From NCBI RefSeq assembly GCF_900108055.1, contig NZ_FNWJ01000002.1:840795-904794 (forward strand): 64,000 nt of DNA. Reading direction: 5' to 3'. The notes under the pieces are model-generated. The model was given only the letters and a program-made list of their open reading frames with translations. It searched no databases and was not told where the DNA came from. This document shows, piece by piece, positions 1-9,794 of the stretch. Made by a program: the position numbers and the translations under genes. This DNA is from Thermoleophilum album (GTDB lineage Bacteria > Actinomycetota > Thermoleophilia > Solirubrobacterales > Thermoleophilaceae). The number at the start of each line of letters is the position of its first letter. Within the stretch, counting starts at the first letter, position 1.

Positions 1-1034
1 CGCAGCCGGCCGCGCCCGCAGTGGAACTTGCCGCTACCGACCCCGCTCTGATCGTCTTCACGTCGGGCACGCAGGGCGAGCCGAAGCCGATCCGCCACGG
101 CCAACGCTACCTGTTCGGGCAGCGCGTCCAAGCCGAGCATTGGTACGCGCCGCGCACTGGCGAGCTGGCTTGGTGCACCGCCGCGGCGGGCTGGTCTAAG
201 TCCGCTCGCAACACCTTTATCGCGCCCTGGCTGCGGGGCGCCTGCGCGTTGCTGCACGACGCCCGTTTCGATCCAGAAGAGCGACTTGCGCTGATCGAGC
301 GCGAACGCGTCGACGTGCTCTGCATGTCGCCGACCGAGTACCGCGCGATCGCCAAGCGGGTCGGTTTGCGCCCGCTGCCAGTGCGACACGCGGTGGCCGC
401 CGGAGAACCGCTCGACGCCCCTGCGATCGAGGCGTGGCGGGAGGGTGCGGGCGTCGAGATCCGCGACGGTTACGGGCAAACGGAGACTGGGGCCTTGACC
501 GGTGTTCCGCTCGACGAGCCGCTGCGGCCCGGCTCGATGGGCAAACCGCTGCCAGGTTTTCGGCTCTGGGTCGACGACAACGGCGAGCTGGTGTGCGACC
601 CCTCCTCGATTCCGACCTTCTTCCTGGACGGTCCGGAAGGTCTCTGGCGCACCGGTGACCGGGTCCGTCAGGACGCCGATGGATGGCTTTGGTTCGAAGG
701 CCGCGTGGACGACGTGATCATCTCGTCGGGCTACCGGATCGGGCCGTTCGAGGTCGAGTCCGCGCTCAACTCTCATCCTGCCGTCGCCGAGGCGGCGGCG
801 GTACCGGCACCGGACGAGATCCGTGGCCAGGTCGTGCGGGCGGTAGTCGTGTTGAGACCTGGCTATGAGCCGAGCGAGGCGCTCGCGCGCGAGCTGCAAG
901 AGCACGTGCGGCAGCGCACAGCGCCTTACAAGTACCCGCGCATCGTCGACTTCGTCGATAGCCTCCCGAAAACACCGAGCGGCAAGATCAAGCGGTCCGA
1001 GGTGCGGCGTGTGGTAAGCAGGGGAGCACGTTGA
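1..1034 (+). CDS. Acyl-CoA synthetase (AMP-binding), 5' end outside window
   Basis: This is the C-terminal two thirds of an ANL-superfamily adenylating enzyme, which activates a carboxylic acid with ATP and transfers it to CoA. The frame is open to the left edge, so the true start lies outside. The ATP-binding P-loop FTSGTQGEPKP comes near the visible start, followed by GYGQTE, the TGD motif, the hinge GRVDDVIISSGYRIG and the C-terminal catalytic lysine motif PKTPSGKIKR. The order and spacing are complete. The sequence is closest in style to medium-chain acyl-CoA synthetases; the exact substrate cannot be read. The stop overlaps the next start (TGATG), so the two genes are translationally coupled. 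Confidence 0.9.
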   Translation, partial: QPAAPAVELAATDPALIVFTSGTQGEPKPIRHGQRYLFGQRVQAEHWYAPRTGELAWCTAAAGWSKSARNTFIAPWLRGACALLHDARFDPEERLALIERERVDVLCMSPTEYRAIAKRVGLRPLPVRHAVAAGEPLDAPAIEAWREGAGVEIRDGYGQTETGALTGVPLDEPLRPGSMGKPLPGFRLWVDDNGELVCDPSSIPTFFLDGPEGLWRTGDRVRQDADGWLWFEGRVDDVIISSGYRIGPFEVESALNSHPAVAEAAAVPAPDEIRGQVVRAVVVLRPGYEPSEALARELQEHVRQRTAPYKYPRIVDFVDSLPKTPSGKIKRSEVRRVVSRGAR

Positions 1035-1963
1035 TGGACGCAGGGGGCGTCAGCGAAGCGAGCGGTCGCGGCGCGTCGTCGACCACGACCCCACCGCTGC
1101 CGGACGTGCCGGGCGTAACTCACCGGTGGGTTACAAGCCACGGTCTTTCGATCCACCTGGCCGAAGCGGGTGCTGCCGACAGCCCTCCCCTACTGCTGCT
1201 CCACGGCTGGCCGCAGCACTGGTACGAATGGCGGCGGCTCGTCCCGTTGTTGTCCGACCGCTTCCGCCTCTTGATGCCCGACCTGCCGGGCTTCGGCTGG
1301 AGCGAGGTACCGAACCTCGGCTACGAAAAAGAGATACTGGCCGGCGACGTCCTGGCGCTGCTCGATCGCCTCGGCATCGAGCGCGTCGGGCTCGTCGGGC
1401 ACGACTGGGGGGGCTGGATCGGCTTTCTCTTGTGCCTGCGCGCGCCCGAGCGCTTCAGCGGCTATCTCGCGCTGAACATCACTCATCCGTGGCAGCGCTT
1501 CGACGTCCGGAAACTCCCGGCGTTCGCACGCTTCTGGTACCAGCTGGTGATCTCCGCGCCCGGGCTCGGCAGCGCGATCGTGCGGCAGGGACGGCTGGTG
1601 GGGCATCTGCTAGTCCGCGATCTCCAAAACCGCGATGCGATCAACGACAGCGACCTCGATGCCTACCTGAGCGTGCTCGCACAGCCCGACCGGGCACGCG
1701 CCAGCACGCTCCTCTACCGGACCTTCTTGTTGCGCGAGCTTTGGCCGATCGTGCGCGGTCGCTACCTGGGTGACCGTCTCGAGACGCCCACCACCCTGCT
1801 GTTCGGCGTACGGGATCGCTTCATCGACACCCGCCTGCTCGCTGGTTTCGAACGCAACGCACCCCACATGCAGCTCGAGCTGGTGTCCGACAGCGGGCAC
1901 TTCATCGCCGAGGAACGACCGCAACTGGTCGCCGAGCACGCACTCCGACTGTTCGCGACCTAG
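1034..1963 (+). CDS. Alpha/beta hydrolase, epoxide hydrolase/haloalkane dehalogenase type
   Basis: The protein has about 309 residues and an alpha/beta-hydrolase fold. HGWP supplies the oxyanion-hole region and GHDWGG places an aspartate, not serine, at the nucleophile position, as in epoxide hydrolases and haloalkane dehalogenases. FGVRDRFID and DSGHF supply the likely acid and histidine. No signal peptide is seen, so it should be cytoplasmic. ATG at 1034 shares one base with the stop of the acyl-CoA synthetase; a TTG one codon earlier is possible. Coupling to an acyl-CoA synthetase suggests a degradative route for a fatty or aromatic compound. The choice between epoxide and halide substrates is not decided. 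Confidence 0.85.
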   Translation: MDAGGVSEASGRGASSTTTPPLPDVPGVTHRWVTSHGLSIHLAEAGAADSPPLLLLHGWPQHWYEWRRLVPLLSDRFRLLMPDLPGFGWSEVPNLGYEKEILAGDVLALLDRLGIERVGLVGHDWGGWIGFLLCLRAPERFSGYLALNITHPWQRFDVRKLPAFARFWYQLVISAPGLGSAIVRQGRLVGHLLVRDLQNRDAINDSDLDAYLSVLAQPDRARASTLLYRTFLLRELWPIVRGRYLGDRLETPTTLLFGVRDRFIDTRLLAGFERNAPHMQLELVSDSGHFIAEERPQLVAEHALRLFAT

Positions 1964-1997
1964 CCGACCGCTGCGGTCGCTCCGCTAGCCTCGGCCC

Positions 1998-3956
1998 GTG
2001 CCCAACGCGCTGGCGCAGGAAACCTCCCCCTACCTCCGCCAGCACGCCGACAACCCGGTCGACTGGCTGCCGTGGGGGGAAGCGGCGATCGAACGCGCGC
2101 GGCGCGAGGACAAGCCGCTGCTCGTCTCGATCGGCTACGCGGCGTGTCACTGGTGCCACGTAATGGAGCGCGAGTCGTTCAACGACCCGCAGATCGCCGC
2201 GCTCATGAACGAAAACTTCGTGTGCGTCAAGGTCGACCGCGAGGAGCGCCCGGACGTCGATGCCTTCTGCATGGAGGCGTGCCAGGCGATGACCGGTCAC
2301 GGCGGTTGGCCTTTGAACGTCTTCATGACGCCCGAGCTTGTTCCGTTCTTCGCGGGTACCTACTTCCCCCCGCAACCGCGTGACGGGATGCCAAGTTGGC
2401 GCCAGGTACTCGAGGCCGTCGCGGCGACCTGGCGCGAACGCCGGCAGGAGATCCGCTCCGCCCAAAGCCGGATCGCCGAACAGCTGGCCGGTGCCGCGCG
2501 ACTCGCCGCAGCGCCCGAGCTGCCACCGGCAACCCTCCTCGACGAAGCCATCGAACGCCTACGCGTGCGCTTCGACCGCCGGCACGGTGGTTTTGGCGGA
2601 GCGCCCAAGTTTCCGCCTTCGTGCGTGCTCGCCTTCCTCCTCGCGCGCGGCGAGCGGGTGATGAGCGAGCTGACGTTGGAGCGGATGGCGTTAGGAGGCC
2701 TTTACGACCAGGTCGGCGGGGGCTTTCACCGCTATGCGGTCGATGCCCAGTGGGCGGTACCGCACTTCGAGAAGATGCTCTACGACAACGCACTCCTGGC
2801 CCGTGTCTATCTACGCGCCTGGCAGACGCTGCGCGAGCCGTTGTTCCGCGAGGTGGCCTGCGAGACGCTTGATTGGGCGCTGCGTGAGATGCGCGGCCCC
2901 GAAGGCGGCTTCTACTCTTCGCTCGACGCCGACTCCGAGGGCGAAGAGGGACGCTTTTACACCTGGACGCTCGCGGAGTTCGAAGCGGCCCTGGGAGACC
3001 ACGCCGCCGAAGCGGCGAGGTGGTTCGGGGTCACTTCCCAAGGCAACTTCGAAGGTGGCCGGAATGTCCTGAGTGCGGCCACCCGCGAGCGCCCGCCGGC
3101 GTTCGGCGAGTGGCGCGCGCGTCTCCGCGCCGTGCGCGAGCGGCGACCGCGTCCCGCGACCGATGACAAGCGCATCTGCTCGTGGAACGCGCTGATGGTG
3201 TCCGCACTCGCGGAAAGCGGCGCCGTCCTCGAACGCGACGACTATCTCGAGGCGGCCCGCGCCGCCGTCCAGTTCCTGCTTGGACCGATGCGTCCCCAGG
3301 GACGACTAAAGCGCACGTGGAAGGACGGCGACGCTCGCATCGACGCATTCCTACCGGACTACGCGCACCTGCTCGAAGCCCTGCTCGCCCTCTACGAGGC
3401 GACCTTCGAGCCGCGCTGGTATCGAGCAGCGCACCAGCTCGCCGACGAGCTGGCGCGACGTTTCCACGACCCGCAGCGCGGCGGTTTCTTTGAGACGGCG
3501 GTCGACACTCCCAGCGAGCTGCCCGTCCGCCGCAAGGAGATCGAGGATCATCCGCTGCCGTCCGGCAACGCCGCCGCCGCGACCGCCCTTTTGCGCCTCC
3601 ACGCGCTCAGCGGCGAGGATCGCTGGCGCGAGCTTGCCGATTCGACCTTGCGCCTCCTCGGTCCCCTGGCAGGACGCCATCCGGAGGCGTTCGGGCAGCT
3701 GCTCCTGGCGCTCGATTTCCGGCACGGGCGGGTGCGGGAGGTGGCGCTGGTCGCCGACGACGGAACGCTCGCCCGGGTCGTGCGCGCGCGTTACCGCCCG
3801 CACGTCGTGCTGGCGGGTGGCGATCCCGACGACGTGCCACTGCTGGCCGGACGCGAGGCGCGCGAGGGGCGACCTACCGCCTACGTCTGCGAGGGCTTCA
3901 TCTGCCGGGAACCGACCACCGATCCCGAAGCGCTCGCTTCGACGCTCGACGCCTAG
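1998..3956 (+). CDS. DUF255 thioredoxin-domain protein (YyaL/SSP411 type)
   Basis: The product has 652 residues and matches the conserved family with an N-terminal thioredoxin-like domain (DUF255) followed by an alpha/alpha-barrel resembling six-hairpin glycosidases. Hallmarks are [14 protein letters not shown] near the start, the CHWCHV redox-like motif around residue 52, and [11 protein letters not shown]. The length is near the family norm (about 650-700). GTG at 1998 is the only start that keeps the conserved N-terminus. The biochemical function of this family is not firmly known. It stands alone and converges on the MMPL gene, with only 22 bases between them. Confidence 0.9.
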   Translation: MPNALAQETSPYLRQHADNPVDWLPWGEAAIERARREDKPLLVSIGYAACHWCHVMERESFNDPQIAALMNENFVCVKVDREERPDVDAFCMEACQAMTGHGGWPLNVFMTPELVPFFAGTYFPPQPRDGMPSWRQVLEAVAATWRERRQEIRSAQSRIAEQLAGAARLAAAPELPPATLLDEAIERLRVRFDRRHGGFGGAPKFPPSCVLAFLLARGERVMSELTLERMALGGLYDQVGGGFHRYAVDAQWAVPHFEKMLYDNALLARVYLRAWQTLREPLFREVACETLDWALREMRGPEGGFYSSLDADSEGEEGRFYTWTLAEFEAALGDHAAEAARWFGVTSQGNFEGGRNVLSAATRERPPAFGEWRARLRAVRERRPRPATDDKRICSWNALMVSALAESGAVLERDDYLEAARAAVQFLLGPMRPQGRLKRTWKDGDARIDAFLPDYAHLLEALLALYEATFEPRWYRAAHQLADELARRFHDPQRGGFFETAVDTPSELPVRRKEIEDHPLPSGNAAAATALLRLHALSGEDRWRELADSTLRLLGPLAGRHPEAFGQLLLALDFRHGRVREVALVADDGTLARVVRARYRPHVVLAGGDPDDVPLLAGREAREGRPTAYVCEGFICREPTTDPEALASTLDA

Positions 3957-3978
3957 ACCGTCGCCCCGCGTCCGCTGC

Positions 3979-6519
3979 TCAGGCGACCGGTAGCGGTTCG
4001 CGGACAGTCGCGTCCCGGCGCACCCTCGCCGGCCACCAGAAACGCTCACCGAGCCAGAAGGCAAGCGCCGGCACCAGGACCGTGCGCACCAGGAAAGTGT
4101 CGAGCAGCACGCCGAAAGCCACCGTGAAGCCGATCTCGGTGAGGAACACGAGCGGCAGCACACCCAGCACCGTGAAGGTCCCGGCGAGCACGATCCCCGC
4201 GCTCGTGATCACCCCGCCGGTTACCGCCAGCGCGCGCAGCATCCCCTCGCGGGTGCCGAACTCGCGCGTCTCCTCGCGTGCCCGGGCCGCGAGGAAGATG
4301 TTGTAGTCGACACCTAGTGCGACCAGGAAAACGAACGCGTACAGCGGCAACGCGGGGTCCGAACCGGGGAAGCCGAAGACCACGTCAAACACCACGTAAG
4401 ACACGCCTAGCGCGGCCGCGAAGCTCAGTAGCACCGTAGCCACTAAGAGCAGTGGCGCCAGCAGTGCGCGCAACAGCACGATCAGGATCAGCAGCACGAC
4501 CACCAGCACGACCGGCGGGATCACGACCGTGTCGCGCGCCGCCGCCTCGCGGACGTCGCGCTCGATCGCGCTCGGTCCACCGACGAGCACCCCGGGGTCA
4601 GCTTTACGCACGACCTCGCGAAGCTTGCCGACAAGCTCGTACGCCGCCGTCGAATACGGGTCGGGGACGAGCGTAGCCTGGAGCAGCACACCCTCTCGAC
4701 CACTGGCAACCGGTCCCTGCACGGCGGCGACGCCCGGCGCGCGGGCCAGTGCCGCACGCACGGCCGCGACGCGATCGGGCCGACTCACGATCACATCGGC
4801 AGGAGCCGAGGCGCCGCTCGGAAAGCTCCGCTCGAGCAGCTCCTGACCGACCACCGAGTCGACCTTCTTGCGGTAGCTGTCGCGGGTGGTCAGATCGGTC
4901 GAGAGGTTGAGCAAGCCCGCTGCCATCAGGGCCAGCACGAGGACCGAAGCTGCCAGCACCGCACGCGGTCGCCTGAGCACGAACTCGCCGATCCGGCGGA
5001 AGGCGCCGTGGGTAGCATCAGCAAGCCGCTCGTGACGCTGGCGCCGCAGTTCGTAGGGGCGGAAGACCACGCGGTCGAGCAGCGAAACCGGCGATGGGAG
5101 CCGTTTGCCCGAGATGCGGCGCACAAGTGCACCGACCAGCACCAAGGGCAGCAGCAGGGCGACCAGGGCAACCGCGGCGAGGGCGATCGTGAGGGCGACG
5201 AAGCGCGACCCCTCAACGATGTGCCGCCGCGACCACCTCGGCACCTCCTCGAGCCGCGGTGCCGTGGTCGGGGTGTGCGGTACGAACGGCCAGAACGCAC
5301 GACGCCCGGCAATTACGAGTAGGGCCGGCAACAACGTCAACATCGAGAGCGCCGCCGACGCCACCCCAAGCGCACCGAATGGGCCCAGCCCAGAGGTCCC
5401 ATTGACCTTCGCCAAGCGCAGACAGAAGAGGCCGGCGACAACCGTCGCAGCCGATGCGAGAACTGCCGGACCGGCCGAGACCATGGCGTTACGGGCGGCG
5501 TCGAACTTGCTGTCGGTGCGGTGCAGCTCCTCGCGATAGCGCGCGACGATCAGTAGGGCGTAGTCGGTCCCCGCTCCCAGCACGAGCACCGACATGATCG
5601 AGCTCGACTGACCGTTGACCGTCACTCCGAGCTCCGAAACAACCCAGCCGAGGGAGCGCGAAAGAACCTCTGCGGCAAGCACCGCCGCAAGCGGCAAGAA
5701 GAGGAAGATCGGCGAGCGATAGATCGCGATCAACAGCAAGATCACGAGCGTTAGAGCTGCCCCGAGCAGTCGGCCGTTGATTCCCTCGAAGACCTTGATT
5801 GCGTCGGCCGAGAAGCCGGCTCCCCCGGTCAGCTTGGCGACCAGTCCGGGCGGCTGCCGCTCGAGCACGCGCCGCCAATAGTCGACCGGCTCGAGTAGAC
5901 CTTCGGTCTTGCCGTTGCCGCGCAGGTAAGCGGTGATGATCGCGGCCTTGCCGTCGGGCGAGCAGAGCGGACCGACGAACGGGCGGTAGTCGCGAGGTTG
6001 GCCGGGGACCGCGACGCCTGGCAATCCGCAGCCGGGGCGCAACCCGACCGGCGCGCGACTACCGAGACCAGCCGTCGCTTGGCCGGCGCGTTTGCCGCCC
6101 GCCACCGCTGGCCCGTCGGCCACTACCGTCGCAAAGCGTTTGCGTGCCATCAGGCGGACGTCGCGGCGGATCTTCGCGAGGTCGCTGGCGGTGAGGCCGC
6201 GCTCGCGGCGATAAACGATCACCGCGGGCGCCAGCTCGCCTCCCTGCAGACGACGCGTTAGCGCGAGCGCCCGCGTGGCCTCGGCGTCACCGGGCAGGAA
6301 TGAGGTTGCTTCGTTGTCTTCGGCATCGGTGAAGCGCTTCGGAAGGTTCAGTGGTCCGGCCGCGATCCCTACAACCACCAACCAGAGAAGCGCGCAGACG
6401 ACCCGCGAACGCCGTCCGCATGCGAGCGCAAAGATGCTGCGCCGCGGTGGGGTACGCGCAGCGGATCCGGAAGGGGCGATTCCGCTCACGTGGGCCGCGA
6501 GATTAACGGTTTTGCGCAC
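3979..6519 (-). CDS. MMPL-family (RND superfamily) transporter
   Basis: A polytopic membrane protein of 846 residues with two homologous halves, each a large extracytoplasmic loop plus a bundle of membrane helices. The paired Asp-Tyr residues of MmpL-type proton relays are visible in both halves (GAGTDYALL and ALGVDYNIF). Members export lipids or other hydrophobic molecules using the proton gradient; the cargo cannot be read here. The GTG at 6519 gives a basic cytoplasmic N-terminus before the first helix; a second GTG twelve codons in is an alternative, and neither has a clear ribosome site. It lies downstream of glnA on the same strand with a 68-base gap, so the two may be independent. Confidence 0.9.
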   Translation of the reverse strand: MRKTVNLAAHVSGIAPSGSAARTPPRRSIFALACGRRSRVVCALLWLVVVGIAAGPLNLPKRFTDAEDNEATSFLPGDAEATRALALTRRLQGGELAPAVIVYRRERGLTASDLAKIRRDVRLMARKRFATVVADGPAVAGGKRAGQATAGLGSRAPVGLRPGCGLPGVAVPGQPRDYRPFVGPLCSPDGKAAIITAYLRGNGKTEGLLEPVDYWRRVLERQPPGLVAKLTGGAGFSADAIKVFEGINGRLLGAALTLVILLLIAIYRSPIFLFLPLAAVLAAEVLSRSLGWVVSELGVTVNGQSSSIMSVLVLGAGTDYALLIVARYREELHRTDSKFDAARNAMVSAGPAVLASAATVVAGLFCLRLAKVNGTSGLGPFGALGVASAALSMLTLLPALLVIAGRRAFWPFVPHTPTTAPRLEEVPRWSRRHIVEGSRFVALTIALAAVALVALLLPLVLVGALVRRISGKRLPSPVSLLDRVVFRPYELRRQRHERLADATHGAFRRIGEFVLRRPRAVLAASVLVLALMAAGLLNLSTDLTTRDSYRKKVDSVVGQELLERSFPSGASAPADVIVSRPDRVAAVRAALARAPGVAAVQGPVASGREGVLLQATLVPDPYSTAAYELVGKLREVVRKADPGVLVGGPSAIERDVREAAARDTVVIPPVVLVVVLLILIVLLRALLAPLLLVATVLLSFAAALGVSYVVFDVVFGFPGSDPALPLYAFVFLVALGVDYNIFLAARAREETREFGTREGMLRALAVTGGVITSAGIVLAGTFTVLGVLPLVFLTEIGFTVAFGVLLDTFLVRTVLVPALAFWLGERFWWPARVRRDATVREPLPVA

Positions 6520-6587
6520 TCGGCTTGTTTTCGCCCGAGCGCGCGCCAGGGTTCACGGCCGCCGCGGGCGCGGCCGCGAACGCTCCG

Positions 6588-7937
6588 TCAGAGGACGGGC
6601 AGGTAGCGGTCGAGCTCCCACTGCGTTACTTGCACGCGGTACTCCTCCCACTCCTGCCGCTTGATCTCGACATAGCGGTTGAAGATGTGCTCGCCGAGCG
6701 TGCGCAGGACCAGCTCCGACTCGGCCGTCAGCTCGATCGCCTCCCCGAGCGTCTCCGGCAGCTGCTCGATGCCCAGCCGCTTTCGTTCGTCGGGGCTCAG
6801 GTGGTAGAGGTTCTTCTCCATCGGCTCGGGCAGTTCGTAGCCCTTCTCGATGCCCTCGAGCCCGGCCGCCAGCAGCACGGCGAAGGTCAGGTAGGGGTTG
6901 CATGCCGGGTCGGGGCAGCGGATCTCGGCGCGCGTCGCTTGCTCCTTGCCGGGGTGGTAGAGCGGCACGCGGATCAGCGCCGAGCGGTTGCGCCGCGACC
7001 ACGCGCAGTACACGGGCGCCTCGTAGCCCGGGACCAGTCGCTTGTAAGAGTTCACCCACTGCGCGAAGATCGAGGATATCTCGCGGGCGTGGCGGAGCTG
7101 GCCGGCGATGAAGCGCTTAGCGGTGTCCGAGAGGAAGTACTGGTCGTTGGGATCGAAGAACGCATTCTTGTCGCCCTGGAACAGCGACTGATGGGTGTGC
7201 ATGCCGGAGCCGTTGACCCCAAACAAGGGCTTCGGCATGAAGGTCGCATGCCACCCGTACTTCATCGCGATCTCTTTGACCGTGATGCGGTAGGTCATCG
7301 TGTTGTCGGCCATCTCGAGCGCGTCCGCGTAGCGCATGTCGACCTCGTGCTGTGAGGGACCGACCTCGTGGTGCGAGTACTCGACGTGGATCCCCAGCCG
7401 CTCGAGCGCTAGGACCGTCTCCCGCCGCACGTCGGTGCCGGCATCGAGCGTCGTGAGGTCGAAGTAGCCGCCTTCATCGAGGATCTCCGGCTTGCCGTTA
7501 TCCGGCTTGGCGTTCTTGAAGTAGAAGTACTCGAGCTCCGGCCCCACGTAGAAGTGGTCGAAACCCATCTGCCGGGCGCGTTCGAGGGTGCGTCGCAGGA
7601 CGTAGCGCGGGTCGCCTTCGTACGGCTCGCGCTCCGGCGTGAGGATGTCGCAGAACATCCTTCCCACACCCTGCTCCTCGGGCCGCCAGGGCAGGATCGC
7701 GAAGGTCGACGGGTCCGGCATCGCGATCATGTCGGACTCCTCGATGGCGTTGAAGCCGGTGATCGACGAGCCGTCGAAGCCCATCCCGCCCTCGAAGGCA
7801 TCGTCGAGCTCGGCGGCGTTGATCGAGAAGCTCTTGAGGTGACCGAGAATGTCAGTGAACCAGAGGCGAACGAAGCGGATGTTGCGCTCTTCGACGATCG
7901 CTTTGACGTCGTCGGCGGTCTTCGGCCTTTCGCTCAC
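6588..7937 (-). CDS. glnA: Glutamine synthetase, type I
   Basis: Glutamine synthetase of 449 residues makes glutamine from glutamate, ammonia and ATP in the cytoplasm. Signature segments are GFDGSSITGF, the glutamate/ATP-binding region with VGPELEYF and HHEVGPSQHE, and KPLFGVNGSGMHTHQS. The length is typical of the short GSI-alpha group without the extra insert of GSI-beta. A tyrosine lies in KNLYHLSPDE, the place used for adenylylation in GSI-beta, but the flanking residues differ from the usual NLYDLPPE, so that control is uncertain. GTG at 7937 is preceded by GGAGG at good spacing. Confidence 0.95.
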   Translation of the reverse strand: MSERPKTADDVKAIVEERNIRFVRLWFTDILGHLKSFSINAAELDDAFEGGMGFDGSSITGFNAIEESDMIAMPDPSTFAILPWRPEEQGVGRMFCDILTPEREPYEGDPRYVLRRTLERARQMGFDHFYVGPELEYFYFKNAKPDNGKPEILDEGGYFDLTTLDAGTDVRRETVLALERLGIHVEYSHHEVGPSQHEVDMRYADALEMADNTMTYRITVKEIAMKYGWHATFMPKPLFGVNGSGMHTHQSLFQGDKNAFFDPNDQYFLSDTAKRFIAGQLRHAREISSIFAQWVNSYKRLVPGYEAPVYCAWSRRNRSALIRVPLYHPGKEQATRAEIRCPDPACNPYLTFAVLLAAGLEGIEKGYELPEPMEKNLYHLSPDERKRLGIEQLPETLGEAIELTAESELVLRTLGEHIFNRYVEIKRQEWEEYRVQVTQWELDRYLPVL

Positions 7938-8036
7938 GCTCGGTCCCTCCGTCCTCGGTTCGCTTGTGACAACACGGGTTCGACGCGCACCTACGCGCCG
8001 TGCACCCCACGGGCGTCACGTGCGCGCGGGCAGCCC

Positions 8037-8051
8037 CCGCGGTGACCGCGG
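8037..8051. promoter_or_regulatory. Short palindrome upstream of glnA
   Basis: A perfect inverted repeat, CCGCGGT-G-ACCGCGG, lies in the 142-base gap between the HxlR gene and the glnA start. It could be an operator for glnA or part of the HxlR terminator. It is GC-rich and short, so chance is possible. Confidence 0.3.
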
Positions 8052-8079
8052 TCGGGCCGGCGCATCTTAGCCAGCGCGT

Positions 8080-8502
8080 CTAGAGCCAGGCGTGGGCCCA
8101 GCGCTTGAGCGCCCTGACCACTGGCTCCAGCGCCTGACCCTTAGGTGTCAACGCATACTCGACGCGGGTCGGCGAGTGGTCGACCTCACGCCGCTCGACG
8201 ATGCCCTCCGCCTCAAGCTCCTTGAGGCGCTCGGATAGCAGGCGATCGGAGAGTTGCGGGACCAGGCGTTTGACTTCCGAGAAGCGCAGCGGGCCCTCCA
8301 TCAGCACCAGGATGATCGCGCCCGTCCAGCGCTTACCGATCAGTTCGACGGCACGGTGGTAAAGCGCACAGCAGGGCTCGCGCGAGCAGACGTTCGCCGC
8401 TTCTGCGTCGAGCGCAGCGCGGTCCGCCGCAGACGCGCGGCCTGCCGCCGCAGCGCCGCCTGCCGCCAACGCTGGCGACGCCGCCCGCACTTCCCCGCCC
8501 AC
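8080..8502 (-). CDS. HxlR-family transcriptional regulator
   Basis: A winged-helix regulator of 140 residues. The HxlR domain covers roughly residues 35-140 and includes LIGKRWTGAIILVLMEGPLR, the recognition segment RFSEVKRLVPQLSDRLLSERL and the wing VEYALTPKG. Two to three cysteines just before the domain (CSREPCC) are common in redox- or aldehyde-responsive members. The first 30 residues are Ala-rich and low in complexity, so the true start could be slightly later. It follows the CMD-like gene on the same strand with an 18-base gap, so the pair is probably one operon. Confidence 0.88.
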   Translation of the reverse strand: MGGEVRAASPALAAGGAAAAGRASAADRAALDAEAANVCSREPCCALYHRAVELIGKRWTGAIILVLMEGPLRFSEVKRLVPQLSDRLLSERLKELEAEGIVERREVDHSPTRVEYALTPKGQALEPVVRALKRWAHAWL

Positions 8503-8520
8503 CCGTCCTACCCCCTGGCG

Positions 8521-9090
8521 TCAGGCAGCCTCGACGAGATCCCCGCGCATTCCGGTCGCCGCCTCGGCCGGCAAGTTCGCCGCGCGCGCAACCAGGCACG
8601 CAAATCGCCAAACGCCGACGTGAGCGATCGCTTCGAGCAGCTGCTCATCGCTCCAGCCGGCCTCGCGTGCCTCTTCTTGGAGGTGTTCGGGCGGCGGCCC
8701 ATCACCCTCGAGCAGAGCCTTCAGGTAGCGCAGTAGCACCGCCTCGCGTTCGTCGAACGAATCGAACTCGCGCGCCAGCGCGATCTCGTCGAGGCCGAGG
8801 CCAGCGCTACGGGCGAGGCGCTGTGCCTGCGCGAGCTGGTACTCGCACCCCTCGTGGGCGGCTACCGCGACCGCGATGCGCAGCTGGGTCGCCCGTGGCA
8901 AAGCCCCGTCGCGCAGCTCCGCGAGGAACCGCGCGTAGCCGCGCAGTACCGCCGGCGCGCCTGCCAGCACGCCGACGAAGTTACTGATCTTGGCGCCGCG
9001 GGCAAGTGCCCCGCGCAGAACCGCGAGACTCCGCTCGGGCGCGGTCAGTTCGTCGTGGACGTGAAACCTGCTCTCCCGGCTCTTGGCCAT
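8521..9090 (-). CDS. Carboxymuconolactone decarboxylase/AhpD-like protein
   Basis: An all-helical protein of 189 residues of the CMD/AhpD fold. The core motif normally reads E-x-x-x-x-C-x-x-C-x-x-x-H; here it is HEGCEYQLAQAQ, so the second cysteine and the histidine are absent and AhpD-like peroxidase chemistry is unlikely. ATG at 9090 was chosen because GAGGTGG precedes it by about eight bases; an ATG at 9117 is possible. It is the first gene of a pair with the HxlR regulator, which may control it through the inverted repeat just upstream. Confidence 0.75.
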   Translation of the reverse strand: MAKSRESRFHVHDELTAPERSLAVLRGALARGAKISNFVGVLAGAPAVLRGYARFLAELRDGALPRATQLRIAVAVAAHEGCEYQLAQAQRLARSAGLGLDEIALAREFDSFDEREAVLLRYLKALLEGDGPPPEHLQEEAREAGWSDEQLLEAIAHVGVWRFACLVARAANLPAEAATGMRGDLVEAA

Positions 9091-9117
9091 CGCGTTCCAC
9101 CTCGCCGCCCGAGTCAT

Positions 9118-9141
9118 CTCACGCCGCTTATCGAGCGTGAG
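9118..9141. promoter_or_regulatory. Candidate operator upstream of the CMD-like/HxlR pair
   Basis: An inverted repeat with 7-base arms (CTCACGC and GCGTGAG) separated by 10 bases sits 27 bases upstream of the CMD-like start. The arm length and spacing fit a dimeric winged-helix regulator, and the obvious candidate is the HxlR protein of the same pair. This is inference from position and symmetry only. Confidence 0.4.
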
Positions 9142-9266
9142 TCCACACGCGAGTATAGGGAGACGCTGCGGCCTCCTGACCACGCGTGGGCGACGGGACG
9201 AAGCCGGCAGAACCGTGTGCTTCAGGGCCAGCGATAGCTGCCGCGAAACGCGCTGTTGTTTTGTTT

Positions 9267-9548
9267 TCAGCCGCCGGGCGTGAGGTGCGCGCTACCGGCC
9301 GCCGCCAGCACCAGCAGGAGACCGAGGGCAAAAGCCCAGCCGGCGAGCCGGTGCGGCGGTCCCGCGACCAGCGTCGGCGCGCGACGAGGACGGATCCGCG
9401 CCACCTCGACGCCCTCGCGACGCGCCTCGGAGCGCGAAACCAGCCATACCTCCCGCTCGAGATCCAGCTGTGCGCGCCCGTAGGGTCCCCCGATGCGGAC
9501 CGTGCGGCGCTGCTCCCGGCGCTTGCGTTCGATCGTCTGCGTGGACAT
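9267..9548 (-). CDS. Small membrane protein of unknown function
   Basis: A predicted protein of 93 residues with a basic first half and one C-terminal membrane helix (about residues 68-90, rich in Ala, Leu and Val). I do not recognise the family. ATG at 9548 begins MSTQTIERKRREQ; the frame runs further upstream but the added residues look random. It might be tail-anchored. The 246-base stretch between it and the cytochrome gene holds one clear hairpin and nothing else that I can identify. Confidence 0.5.
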   Translation of the reverse strand: MSTQTIERKRREQRRTVRIGGPYGRAQLDLEREVWLVSRSEARREGVEVARIRPRRAPTLVAGPPHRLAGWAFALGLLLVLAAAGSAHLTPGG

Positions 9549-9660
9549 CGCTTGTTGCTTCCGGCCTACGGGGTTAGCTGACGGGCTCGCGCCAACGGCG
9601 CTACGCGGCACTCCGGCCGCGACTCGCCCCGGGACCATCAGATCCGATTGGGTCCCCCGC

Positions 9661-9682
9661 GCTCTGGCATCGCTGCCAGAGC
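9661..9682. terminator. Hairpin between cytochrome c and small membrane gene
   Basis: A perfect inverted repeat with 9-base arms (GCTCTGGCA and TGCCAGAGC) and a 4-base loop. It lies downstream of the minus-strand cytochrome c gene. No T-run follows on either strand, so it may be a factor-dependent terminator, an RNA stabiliser or an operator. Confidence 0.4.
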
Positions 9683-9794
9683 CTCGGCCGCCGTTCGGGA
9701 GCGGCATGGTAACACAGCATTAGAGAGCCCCGGGCGGACGGAAACTGAAGTCCCGCAGCGGGACCCCCGAGGTCGCGAGAATCGGCCCCGCCAG

